Below, piece by piece: positions 1 to 5,579 of a stretch of DNA of 6,193 nucleotides. How positions within the stretch are numbered: the stretch's first letter is position 1; each line of letters opens with the position of its first letter. The DNA lies in contig JAASSH010000144.1 of assembly GCA_021767985.1 (NCBI GenBank), positions 1-6,193 of the forward strand, read 5' to 3'. This stretch comes from Gammaproteobacteria bacterium (GTDB lineage: Bacteria > Pseudomonadota > Gammaproteobacteria > GCA-001735895). The notes under the pieces are model-generated. The model did no database searches, was not told the origin of the DNA, and saw only the letters and a program-made list of their open reading frames with translations. Position numbers and translations under genes: made by a program.

Positions 1-771
1 GTGCCGGTGGGCCGCGGCATCGCGCAGGCCGCGGTCGGCAATTTCACCAAGATACAGCTCGAAATGGGTTCCAAGAACGCGCTTGCGATCATGGACGACG
101 CCGATCTCGACGTCGCGCTTGCCTGCGCGCTCAACGGCGCCTTCGGCAGTACCGGGCAAAAGTGCACCGCGTCGTCCCGCCTGGTCGTGCACAAGAACGT
201 GCATGACTATTTCGTCGAGAAACTGGCCGAGGGCGCGTCGGACATGGTGGTCGGGCATGCGCTCGAGGCGGGCACTCAGATCGGCCCGGTGGCGAGTGAA
301 GTCCAGTTGCAGCAAAATCTCGAAAACGTCGAACTCGGCAAGAAAGAAGGCGCTGAACTGCTCTGCGGCGGCGAGCATGTCGAGCGCGCCACCGAGGGTT
401 ACTTCATGACACCGGCGGTGTTTGCCGGTACGCAAAACGACTGGAAAATCAACCGCGAGGAACTGTTTGCGCCGATCGCCTGTGTAATCCGGGTCGACTC
501 CTACGAGGAAGCGCTGGCCACCGTGAACGACACCCGCTTCGGCCTTACCGCCGGCATCGTCACCAGTAGCCTGGCGCGCGCCACGCATTTCCGCCGCAAT
601 GTCAAAACTGGCTGCGTCATGGTCAACCTGCCGACTGCCGGCACCGATTACCATGTGCCATTCGGAGGCCGCGGCGAGTCGTCCTACGGGCCGCGCGAGC
701 AGGGGCAATACGCGCAGGAATTCTATACCGCGGTGAAGACGGCCTATATTGCAAGCGGCGACCCGGCATGA
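1..771 (+). CDS. Aldehyde dehydrogenase, alpha-ketoglutarate-semialdehyde (2,5-dioxovalerate) type, 5'-truncated by window
   Basis: This is the C-terminal 256 residues of an NAD(P)-dependent aldehyde dehydrogenase; the family is about 480-500 residues, so roughly the first half lies outside the window. The GTG at base 1 is an internal codon, because VPVGRGIA matches the family's conserved stretch just before the catalytic domain. Visible landmarks are the general-base Glu21 in QLEMGSKNA, the nucleophile Cys55 in [11 protein letters not shown], the cofactor-binding Glu154 in [16 protein letters not shown] at 180-185, and a C-terminal block [15 protein letters not shown]...SSYGPREQG (209-235). 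That last block is what I associate with 2,5-dioxovalerate / alpha-ketoglutarate semialdehyde dehydrogenases (YcbD-like), which oxidise the semialdehyde to 2-oxoglutarate in sugar-acid and hydroxyproline breakdown. The enzyme class is sure; the substrate is inferred. One oddity is GS in place of the usual GG after LEM. The stop overlaps the next start as ATGA, so this gene leads or sits inside an operon. It is probably cytoplasmic. Confidence 0.9.
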   Translation: MPVGRGIAQAAVGNFTKIQLEMGSKNALAIMDDADLDVALACALNGAFGSTGQKCTASSRLVVHKNVHDYFVEKLAEGASDMVVGHALEAGTQIGPVASEVQLQQNLENVELGKKEGAELLCGGEHVERATEGYFMTPAVFAGTQNDWKINREELFAPIACVIRVDSYEEALATVNDTRFGLTAGIVTSSLARATHFRRNVKTGCVMVNLPTAGTDYHVPFGGRGESSYGPREQGQYAQEFYTAVKTAYIASGDPA

Positions 772-1757
772 CTGACACCAGCTTCCGCATAGACGCGCTG
801 CAGTACTGCAACTGGTCCGAAGAAATTTTTCAGCAGATGCGCGCTGGCGGCGTCGACGCGGTGCATGTAACCATCGCCTACCATGAGAATTTCCGCGAAA
901 CCGTGGCCAACATGGAACAGTGGAACAGCTACTTCGAGCGTTTCCCGCAGTTGATATTTCAGGGTTTTACCGGCGACGACGTCAGGCTTGCGCGCGACAC
1001 CAATCGCACCGCGATCTTTTACGGTTTCCAGAATCCGTCGCCGATGGAGGACGATATCCGCCTGGTCGAAATCCTGCACACGCTGGGCGCGCGTTTCATG
1101 CAGCTGTCATACAACAACCAGTCGCTGCTCGCCACCGGCTGTTACGAGGCCGAGGACCCGGGCATCACGCGCATGGGGCGCGAAGTCATCGCGGAAATGA
1201 ATCGCGTCGGCCTGGTCGTCGACATGAGCCACTCGGCCGAGCGCTCGACGCTGGAAGCGATCGAGATCAGCGCGCGCCCGATCGTCGTCACCCACGCCAA
1301 CCCGGCGTTCTGGCACCCGGCGCTGCGCAACAAGTCAGACGCGATTTTGAGAGGACTCGGTGAAACCGGCGGCATGCTCGGCTTCAGCATGTATCCGCAT
1401 CACTTGAAAGACGGTGGCGACTGCAGCCTGGAGAGCTTTTGCCGGATGATTGCCGATTGCGCCGAAGTCATGGGCGTCGATCATATCGGGCTCGGTTCCG
1501 ACCTGTGCCAGGACCAGCCGGATTCGGTGGTCGAATGGATGCGCGTCGGCCGCTGGACCAAGAAAATCGATTACGGCGAAGGCTCGGCCAGCAACGCCGG
1601 TTTCCCGCCGATGCCGTCCTGGTTCAACGACAATCGCGATTTTGGCAATGTCGAAAAAGGCTTGCTGGATGCAGGTTTCGATGCCACCGATACCGCGAAA
1701 ATCATGGGCAATAACTGGCTGCGTTTCTTCGACGAGAACTTCGGCCCGGACTATTGA
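768..1757 (+). CDS. Peptidase M19 / membrane-dipeptidase family protein, divergent metal site
   Basis: A 329-residue protein of the amidohydrolase-fold M19 (renal dipeptidase) family, whose classical members hydrolyse dipeptides with two zinc ions. Family signs are VDMSHSAERS with His155, PIVVTHANP with His176, the RNKSD motif at 187-191, IGLGSD with Asp245, and the C-terminal IMGNNWLRFF (312-321). The N-terminal HxD metal motif is absent: the equivalent stretch reads RIDALQYCNWS. The bridging Glu is replaced by Gln88 in YGFQNPSPMEDD. I recall the same pattern (DGL..AKW, YGFQN, TGCYE, GREIVAEMNRVG) in the Pseudomonas PA5396-like proteins beside dimethylglycine-demethylase genes, so this is a recognised divergent branch rather than damage. 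There is no signal peptide or membrane anchor, so it is likely cytoplasmic despite the family name. Its start overlaps the ALDH stop (ATGA), and its stop abuts the next start. The substrate is unknown; a small amino-acid or betaine-derived compound is inference. Confidence 0.85.
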   Translation: MTDTSFRIDALQYCNWSEEIFQQMRAGGVDAVHVTIAYHENFRETVANMEQWNSYFERFPQLIFQGFTGDDVRLARDTNRTAIFYGFQNPSPMEDDIRLVEILHTLGARFMQLSYNNQSLLATGCYEAEDPGITRMGREVIAEMNRVGLVVDMSHSAERSTLEAIEISARPIVVTHANPAFWHPALRNKSDAILRGLGETGGMLGFSMYPHHLKDGGDCSLESFCRMIADCAEVMGVDHIGLGSDLCQDQPDSVVEWMRVGRWTKKIDYGEGSASNAGFPPMPSWFNDNRDFGNVEKGLLDAGFDATDTAKIMGNNWLRFFDENFGPDY

Positions 1758-3443
1758 ATGAACGAGACCAGAGACTGCGCTGCTAACAACCCGATGCCCG
1801 AGGCGGCAAACTACCGGCGCCCGCCGGAAGTGGTCATGCGCCTCGCACGCATGGGCAGTTTTCACCAGACCCGCCTGTCTTTCATGCGGGCCCTGTTGCG
1901 GCGGCTTAAAAAAGAGCGCTGGTTGTTCAAGCGTAATCTGTGGGCGATAGACGAGCAGGGTTTCGGACGCGCGGTCTACACCGTCTACGGCCCCGAGCGC
2001 GCTTACTCGCTGGTGGCCTTTTCGCACGATTTGCCGGACGACATGCGCTCGGATCGAGTTATCGCCACGGCCTGGGACGCGACCTTCGCGTTGTTCGACG
2101 GGATTCCGGACGAGGCTGACCTCGACCGACTCGAACTAAACGTGCCGAAGCAGGAGGCGGGGCGTATCTCGGATTCCGAGCTCAGCCTGTCGCGCGCTAA
2201 TCGCTCGGTGCGGCTATGGCAGCATGTCATCGATCGGCTGGCCGCCGGTTTGCAACCCGAGCGCGATCAGCTCGAGGCCGTCGGCTACCTGGTGCGTACC
2301 ACCGCGGTCTATGGTTCCGGCAAGTTCGGTGCCGCCGACCGGCTCGCCATCAGCGATCGTCCCGAACTCAGCGGGCCTTTCCAGGCGGAACTGCTTTCGG
2401 TGTGGCTGACGCGCGCGTTTTCGATCGATCTGATCGAGCACATCGCGCACGCCCGCGGCGGTGATGCGGCGGTGGTTATCGAGCCCGAACTGCGGCGCCG
2501 TATCGGCGTCGGCAATTCCACCGGTTTGGGCATGGCGCCATTCCTGGTGAATCACCCGGCGTTGCTGAATAACTGGATGATGGCGCGTGAGGAAGCTTTC
2601 GCCAGGGTGCGTTCGCTGCCGCGGGCCGAAGCCGACGCCATCGAGGTATTCAAGCGGCATTTCGAGCGCGCCCGATTCAACGTATCGCAATGGCACTCCG
2701 AGCACCCGATCCAGGTCGAGAAGCTGGCCTTGCTGAACGCCGATCTCGAAAAAATGGCGGACTATATCGAGCGGGAATCCCTCGCTGAAGACCATCCCTG
2801 GGACCGATTTTACCGCTGGGCCGAAGACAGGCTTTCGCTGGAAGGCCAGGAGCAGTTGCTGTCGTTGATGGTGGAGCCTTATGGCGCACTGGTCGACGAC
2901 CTGACCCAGTGCATGGACGCGGACGAGCATGTCAGTTTCTTTATCGATGGTTCGATGCCCGTCGCGGACCTGCTGGAGATCGTCGAAAACCGCTGTGCCT
3001 GGGCGCTCGCGGTCGACTACGAGCAGCCCGAGAATTGCGCACGTTTCTGGTATACCTCGGCCGAAAAACTCGAGCCGCGCGTTGGTGAGCGTTTTGATGA
3101 GCCCGGGGCCGAGTACGAACTGCCGCTGGCGATCGGTCGCGCCATCAAACAGCTGCATGCCGTGTTGCTGGCCTGGGAGGGCGGTTCCACAACGGCTGAA
3201 TTCCTGCTGGCGCACCCCGAACACCGTCATACCGTGCGCCGCGTGCAAAACCTGGTGGCGCACCCCTATGCCGAAATCCAGGACAACCTGATCGCGGCCG
3301 ACATGCTGCCGATCGATATCCTGCGCTGCAAGCTGTCGTTTTTCGGTGCCACCAGGTTCGATCCGCGCTCGGACCGCTGGGTACGGATTTGCATGTACCA
3401 GGATGCGCCTTTTCCGCACGAATTACTGGAAGAGTCGTCTTGA
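1758..3443 (+). CDS. Conserved-looking 561-residue protein of unknown function
   Basis: I do not recognise this family. It is predicted to be soluble, with no signal peptide or long hydrophobic segment. The start ATG directly follows the dipeptidase TGA with no convincing Shine-Dalgarno, so it is probably translated by coupling; Met13 is a possible alternative start. The N-terminus is basic (RALLRRLKKERWLFKRN, 44-60), followed by a compact region RAVYTVYGPERAYSLVAFSHD. A central part has glycine/polar motifs that look like active-site or ligand loops: YGSGKFGAADR (185-195) and GVGNSTGLGMAPFLVNHP (250-267). A charged helical stretch covers about 278-345. The C-terminal part holds RFWYTSAEKLEPR (429-441) and a closing region rich in Trp, Phe and Arg. 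The stop overlaps the TTG start of the DUF3726-like gene, so the two are made together and probably act together. The reading frame is long, intact and uses the same GC-rich codons as its neighbours, so it is a real gene; its function is open. Confidence 0.8.
   Translation: MNETRDCAANNPMPEAANYRRPPEVVMRLARMGSFHQTRLSFMRALLRRLKKERWLFKRNLWAIDEQGFGRAVYTVYGPERAYSLVAFSHDLPDDMRSDRVIATAWDATFALFDGIPDEADLDRLELNVPKQEAGRISDSELSLSRANRSVRLWQHVIDRLAAGLQPERDQLEAVGYLVRTTAVYGSGKFGAADRLAISDRPELSGPFQAELLSVWLTRAFSIDLIEHIAHARGGDAAVVIEPELRRRIGVGNSTGLGMAPFLVNHPALLNNWMMAREEAFARVRSLPRAEADAIEVFKRHFERARFNVSQWHSEHPIQVEKLALLNADLEKMADYIERESLAEDHPWDRFYRWAEDRLSLEGQEQLLSLMVEPYGALVDDLTQCMDADEHVSFFIDGSMPVADLLEIVENRCAWALAVDYEQPENCARFWYTSAEKLEPRVGERFDEPGAEYELPLAIGRAIKQLHAVLLAWEGGSTTAEFLLAHPEHRHTVRRVQNLVAHPYAEIQDNLIAADMLPIDILRCKLSFFGATRFDPRSDRWVRICMYQDAPFPHELLEESS
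3428..3434 (+). promoter_or_regulatory. Ribosome binding site for the TTG-started DUF3726-like gene
   Basis: GGAAGAG lies 5 nt before the TTG at 3440, inside the last codons of the upstream gene. It decides the start: no comparable site precedes the ATG at 3389. Confidence 0.6.
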
Positions 3444-4093
3444 GTTACTTTATCACGCTGGCCGAGATCGAGGTTTACCTGCGCAGGGCGGCGCGTGCCA
3501 GCGGGCTCGAATGGGGGCTCGCCGAGGAGGCCGGCAAGGCGGCACGCTGGCTCGCGGCCTTCGATCTGCCGGGGCCCGAAACCATGCTTGCCCATCTGCA
3601 AAACCTGGCAGGCAAGGATTACGCCGCTTTTATTCCGCGATGCGATCTCGAGCGCTGGCAGGCCGACGGCGGGACGTTATGCCCGGTCATAACCGGCGCG
3701 GCGCTGGCCGATCGTTCCGCCACGATGCTGGAAGGAAATACGCTGAGACTCGGGAAAACCGCCTACCCGATATTGCTGGCGGCAACCCTGGGCCAGGCGG
3801 CGCGCTTTCATCGCTGCGGGTTTACCACCTGCTGGTCTGGCATGCGCCTGGATTGTTTCGGCCACGGTCTGACGATCGAAGGCGATCGCGATAGCCTGCT
3901 GCTGGCCGAGGTCGACCAGGTCTGCTGTTGCAAGTCCGACGCGACCACCCCGCAACAGATAGCGTCGACAGGGGCCTACAGCATCGACCAGGATATTTTC
4001 AAACGTATTGACGCGCTGGCCTTCGAAACCTTCGCCCCGGCAACCGAGGAATCCCGTGCCGGCGCCGGCGCCGGCCTCACCGATAACGACTAA
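3440..4093 (+). CDS. DUF3726-like protein, TTG start
   Basis: A 217-residue protein resembling DUF3726, a bacterial family of unknown function; the N-terminal pattern SYFITLAEIEVYLRRAAR...WGLAEEAGKAARWL (2-38) is what I associate with it. I place the start at TTG 3440. It overlaps the previous stop as TTGA, has GGAAGAG (3428-3434) 5 nt upstream, and puts the conserved segment at the N-terminus; the ATG at 3389 would add 17 residues that are only the shadow of the upstream gene. It is cysteine-rich for its size (C68, C81, C126, C131, C139 and a CCC run at 162-164), which could bind a metal, though that is inference. The C-terminus reads FETFAPATEESRAGAGAGLTDND, and I believe this ending recurs in homologues. 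Its closest partner is the 561-residue protein, with which it is translationally coupled. There is no signal peptide. The stop TAA is also the first three bases of the repeat that begins the mobile unit. Confidence 0.75.
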   Translation: MSYFITLAEIEVYLRRAARASGLEWGLAEEAGKAARWLAAFDLPGPETMLAHLQNLAGKDYAAFIPRCDLERWQADGGTLCPVITGAALADRSATMLEGNTLRLGKTAYPILLAATLGQAARFHRCGFTTCWSGMRLDCFGHGLTIEGDRDSLLLAEVDQVCCCKSDATTPQQIASTGAYSIDQDIFKRIDALAFETFAPATEESRAGAGAGLTDND

Positions 4094-4126
4094 TAATTCT
4101 GGGTCAGAGTAAAAACTCCAGTCCAG
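4091..4126 (+). repeat. REP-like repeat, copy 1
   Basis: A 36-bp unit starting TAATAATTCTGGGTCAGAGT and ending ACTCCAGTCCAG. It can fold as an imperfect hairpin: outer stem CTGG (4099-4102) with CCAG (4123-4126), an internal loop of 4+4 bases, inner stem GAGT (4107-4110) with ACTC (4115-4118), and loop AAAA. An imperfect palindrome with an internal bulge is typical of REP sequences used by RAYT transposases. The first three bases are the stop codon of the preceding gene. Confidence 0.85.
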
Positions 4127-4137
4127 CTTCCTCCGAC

Positions 4138-4173
4138 TAATAATTCTGGGTCAGAGTAAAAACTCCAGTCCAG
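4138..4173 (+). repeat. REP-like repeat, copy 2
   Basis: Identical to copy 1 over all 36 bases and set 47 bp downstream. The linkers after each copy are also related: CTTCCTCCGAC after copy 1 and TCTCCCCCGAG after copy 2. The duplicated unit is therefore about 47 bp, with the linker diverging faster than the hairpin. After the second linker, TAATTTATTC may be the remnant of a third copy. Confidence 0.85.
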
Positions 4174-4211
4174 TCTCCCCCGAGTAATTTATTCATCGAA
4201 CTTTTGTGCGG

Positions 4212-4217
4212 TATAAT
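4212..4217 (+). promoter_or_regulatory. -10 box of the transposase promoter
   Basis: A perfect TATAAT, 33 nt before the transposase start. The -35 region is poor (TTATTC at 4189-4194 with 17-bp spacing, 2 of 6 consensus bases), so activity is probably low. A start near 4224 would leave a leader of about 27 nt. Confidence 0.5.
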
Positions 4218-4237
4218 CTCGAGTCTGTCAATAGTTC

Positions 4238-4244
4238 AAGGAGG
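4238..4244 (+). promoter_or_regulatory. Strong Shine-Dalgarno of the transposase gene
   Basis: AAGGAGG with 6 nt to the ATG at 4251. It settles the start against an in-frame GTG at 4206, which lies upstream of the -10 box. Confidence 0.8.
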
Positions 4245-4250
4245 AACCTC

Positions 4251-4943
4251 ATGACACGGTTAAGACGATACTGCCCGGCTGGAATGCCTGCTCATATCAT
4301 TCAACGTGGTAATAACCGAGTCGACTGCTTCATGTCTGACCACGATAGGGCCACGTATATGCGGTACCTGGGCGAAGCCTCGATTAAGTTCGATGTAGCC
4401 GTACACGCCTGGGTATTGATGTCAAATCACGTCCACTTGTTGCTTACACCAGGTCATTCTGAAGGTGCTTCTAAACTGATGCAATTTATTGGTCGCCACT
4501 ATGTTCGTTTCTTTAACCGAAAGTATTCGCGTACCGGCACCTTGTGGGAAGGTCGATTTAAATCAAGCCTGATTCAGGCAGAAGATTACTTTTTAACCTG
4601 TCAGCGCTACATCGAGTTGAACCCGGTGCGAGCCGGAATGGTCTGCCACCCCGGCGACTATCACTGGTCCAGTTACAAACCAAACGCGTTAGGAATTGAA
4701 TCCGCAATCAGGCAACCACATGAGATTTACTTGGCCTTGGGCAATTCCGAAAGAGCCAGGTTGGCAACTTATCGGGACCTCTTCTCGGAAATGATTTCAG
4801 AGAAGCAGCTAAAACAGATCAGATTTACCGCAAATAAGGGGCTCGTGCTGGGGTCCAGAGCATTTATGGAAATGATCGAAAGAAATAGTGGTCAACGAGC
4901 GCGCCTGCTAAAACCAGGCCCCAAGGTGGCTGAGAAGGAATAA
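4251..4943 (+). CDS. REP-associated tyrosine transposase (RAYT), Y1/HUH family, COG1943-like
   Basis: A 230-residue single-strand DNA nuclease/transposase related to IS200/IS605 TnpA. It cuts and joins single-stranded DNA through a tyrosine at hairpin-bearing sites. The fold's landmarks are all present: an N-terminal PAHIIQRGNNR (13-23), the HUH metal pair His60/His62 in MSNHVHLLLTP, the GTLWEGRFKSS block (96-106), and the likely catalytic Tyr120 in RYIELNPVRAGMV. The C-terminal extension (about 150-230) includes HEIYLALG and ends in a basic RARLLKPGPK tail, as in RAYTs rather than shorter IS200 transposases. The gene has its own promoter and a strong ribosome binding site, and its frame is intact, so it may be active. 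Codon use is clearly more AT-rich than in the neighbours. It sits between direct repeats and an inverted copy of the same sequence, its probable substrates. RAYTs are often domesticated single-copy genes rather than spreading elements; which applies here cannot be told from one copy. Confidence 0.92.
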   Translation: MTRLRRYCPAGMPAHIIQRGNNRVDCFMSDHDRATYMRYLGEASIKFDVAVHAWVLMSNHVHLLLTPGHSEGASKLMQFIGRHYVRFFNRKYSRTGTLWEGRFKSSLIQAEDYFLTCQRYIELNPVRAGMVCHPGDYHWSSYKPNALGIESAIRQPHEIYLALGNSERARLATYRDLFSEMISEKQLKQIRFTANKGLVLGSRAFMEMIERNSGQRARLLKPGPKVAEKE

Positions 4944-4967
4944 TTTTTACTCTGACCCAGAATTATT
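4944..4967 (-). repeat. Inverted, truncated copy of the REP-like repeat
   Basis: A 24-bp perfect reverse complement of bases 4092-4115 (and of 4139-4162), beginning on the base after the transposase stop. It includes the TCTGACCCAG core but lacks the second half of the hairpin (no CTCCAGTCCAG counterpart). In RNA it could pair with the upstream copies over 24 bp. There is no GC-rich stem with a following U-run, so I do not call it an intrinsic terminator. Confidence 0.85.
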
Positions 4968-5031
4968 GAGTTTACACGGAGGGATTTTTATTTGGCGGGA
5001 ATTTGCGGGTGGAATAAATCGAATTTCCCGG

Positions 5032-5058
5032 GACGTTGATAGTGATAGAATCAACGTC
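5032..5058. promoter_or_regulatory. 9-bp inverted repeat, candidate operator of the SET gene
   Basis: GACGTTGAT (5032-5040) and ATCAACGTC (5050-5058) are perfect inverted arms with a 9-bp spacer, so the arm centres lie 18 bp apart, nearly two helical turns. This suits a dimeric regulator. The candidate -10 box lies inside it, so bound protein would block RNA polymerase. An RNA hairpin is an alternative, but the predicted transcript would begin near the end of the right arm. No regulator gene is in the window. Confidence 0.5.
5043..5051 (+). promoter_or_regulatory. Extended -10 promoter for SET/crotonase genes
   Basis: TGATAGAAT is a TGn extension plus TAGAAT (5 of 6 to TATAAT). No good -35 is visible, as expected for an extended -10 promoter. 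The start would be near 5058, leaving a leader of about 20 nt with GGAG (5068-5071) 6 nt before the ATG. Confidence 0.5.
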
Positions 5059-5077
5059 GTTCAAGTTGGAGTAGCGG

Positions 5078-5575
5078 ATGAAAACCTGGCGTTCGCCCAA
5101 GATCGAAGTGCGCAGCAATACCCTGGCAGGGCGTGGCGTGGTAGCGCTCGAGCCGATTGCCAAAGACGAGATCGTGGCGATCAAGGCCGGAAATATCATC
5201 ACCCGTGATCAACTGGCGCGGGCCACCGCCGAGGCCGGCGACATGGCGCTGCAAATCGAAGACGAGTTTTACCTGGCGCCGCAAAGCCCCGACGAAGTGG
5301 AGGACATGTCGGTATTCATCAATCACTCCTGTGACCCCAATGTCGGTTTCCGTGGGCAGGTGGTATACGTCGCGATGCGCGCTATCGCTGCCGGCGAGGA
5401 GCTGTGCCACGATTACTCGATGGAGCGCTCCGACGATTATCACCTCGACTGCCATTGCGGTAGCCCGCTGTGTCGGGGTAAGGTTACCGGCCAGGACTGG
5501 AAACTGCCCGAGCTGCAGGCGCGCTACGGCGATTATTTTTCGATTTACATCAGGAACAAGATTCAGCGAGGATAA
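5078..5575 (+). CDS. Bacterial SET-domain protein, putative protein-lysine methyltransferase
   Basis: A 165-residue single-domain SET protein; the family transfers a methyl group from S-adenosylmethionine to protein lysines. The visible motifs are an N-terminal strand with LAGRGVVA (16-23, SAM-binding loop), FINHSCDPNVGF (80-91, the NHS motif of the SET pseudoknot), GEELCHDYSM (106-115) with the active-site Tyr113, and a post-SET cysteine motif CHCGSPLCRG (125-134). In homologues the post-SET cysteines bind zinc together with a cysteine in the NHSC segment (Cys85 here). The catalytic set is complete, so the enzyme is likely active. The target is unknown: bacteria lack histones, and ribosomal or other basic proteins are guesses. 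The start ATG has GGAG 6 nt upstream. Its stop is four bases before the crotonase start, so the two are co-transcribed. It is cytoplasmic, with base composition like the host genes, so it is resident rather than freshly acquired. Confidence 0.88.
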   Translation: MKTWRSPKIEVRSNTLAGRGVVALEPIAKDEIVAIKAGNIITRDQLARATAEAGDMALQIEDEFYLAPQSPDEVEDMSVFINHSCDPNVGFRGQVVYVAMRAIAAGEELCHDYSMERSDDYHLDCHCGSPLCRGKVTGQDWKLPELQARYGDYFSIYIRNKIQRG

Positions 5576-5579
5576 GACG

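Larger units (their letters stand above)
4091..4967 (+). mobile_element. REP/RAYT-type unit: tandem repeats, Y1 transposase gene, inverted repeat copy
   Basis: A self-contained block bounded by related sequences: two direct copies of a hairpin-forming repeat on the left (4091-4126 and 4138-4173) and one inverted partial copy on the right (4944-4967), with the transposase between. The block is AT-richer than its surroundings: 4441-4500 holds 26 G+C of 60 by hand count, against 40 of 60 at 5221-5280. That fits foreign origin or separate evolution. RAYT proteins are known to act on nearby REP hairpins as single-stranded DNA and cause no target-site duplication, and none is seen here. The true ends of any mobile unit cannot be fixed from one copy; the boundaries given are the outermost repeat bases. 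Confidence 0.7.
4968..5077. other. Intergenic leader before the SET-domain gene
   Basis: 110 bases without a credible gene. It carries the promoter and inverted repeat described separately. It also has a weak 6-bp inverted pair CGGGAA (4996-5001) and TTCCCG (5025-5030), and an 8-base palindrome TCCCGGGA (5026-5033) overlapping it. An overlapping frame from 4966 is only the shadow of the SET gene. Confidence 0.6.

Noticed and set aside
1..771. A complete 256-residue gene starting at the GTG at base 1
   Set aside because: Aldehyde dehydrogenases are about twice this length, and the first residues match an internal conserved stretch, so the gene is cut by the window edge.
1335..2027. A 230-codon open frame on the - strand across the dipeptidase/561-aa junction
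   Set aside because: It crosses two real genes in antisense, shows no family motif and is explained by codon bias.
2214..3419. A 401-codon open frame on the - strand opposite the 561-residue gene
   Set aside because: GC-rich codon use leaves the opposite strand open. The + frame has the operon junctions and coherent protein character; the - frame has none, and no ribosome binding site decides a start.
4058..4075. Perfect 18-base palindrome GCCGGCGCCGGCGCCGGC near the end of the DUF3726-like gene
   Set aside because: It encodes the AGAGAG part of a C-terminal motif I believe is conserved in the family, so protein coding explains it. There is no T-run after it, so it is not an intrinsic terminator.
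4091..4184. CRISPR array
   Set aside because: There are only two copies, and the 11-base linkers are related to each other rather than unique spacers. The copies belong with the RAYT unit.
4206..4250. A 15-residue N-terminal extension of the transposase from GTG 4206
   Set aside because: It would place the start before the TATAAT box and ignore the strong AAGGAGG in front of ATG 4251.
4944..4967. Intrinsic terminator after the transposase
   Set aside because: The segment starts with T's but has no GC-rich stem before them. Its partner is the distant upstream repeat, not a local arm.
4966..5208. An 80-codon + strand frame running into the SET gene
   Set aside because: It is out of frame with the SET gene over most of its length, crosses the inverted repeat and promoter, and has no recognisable protein features.
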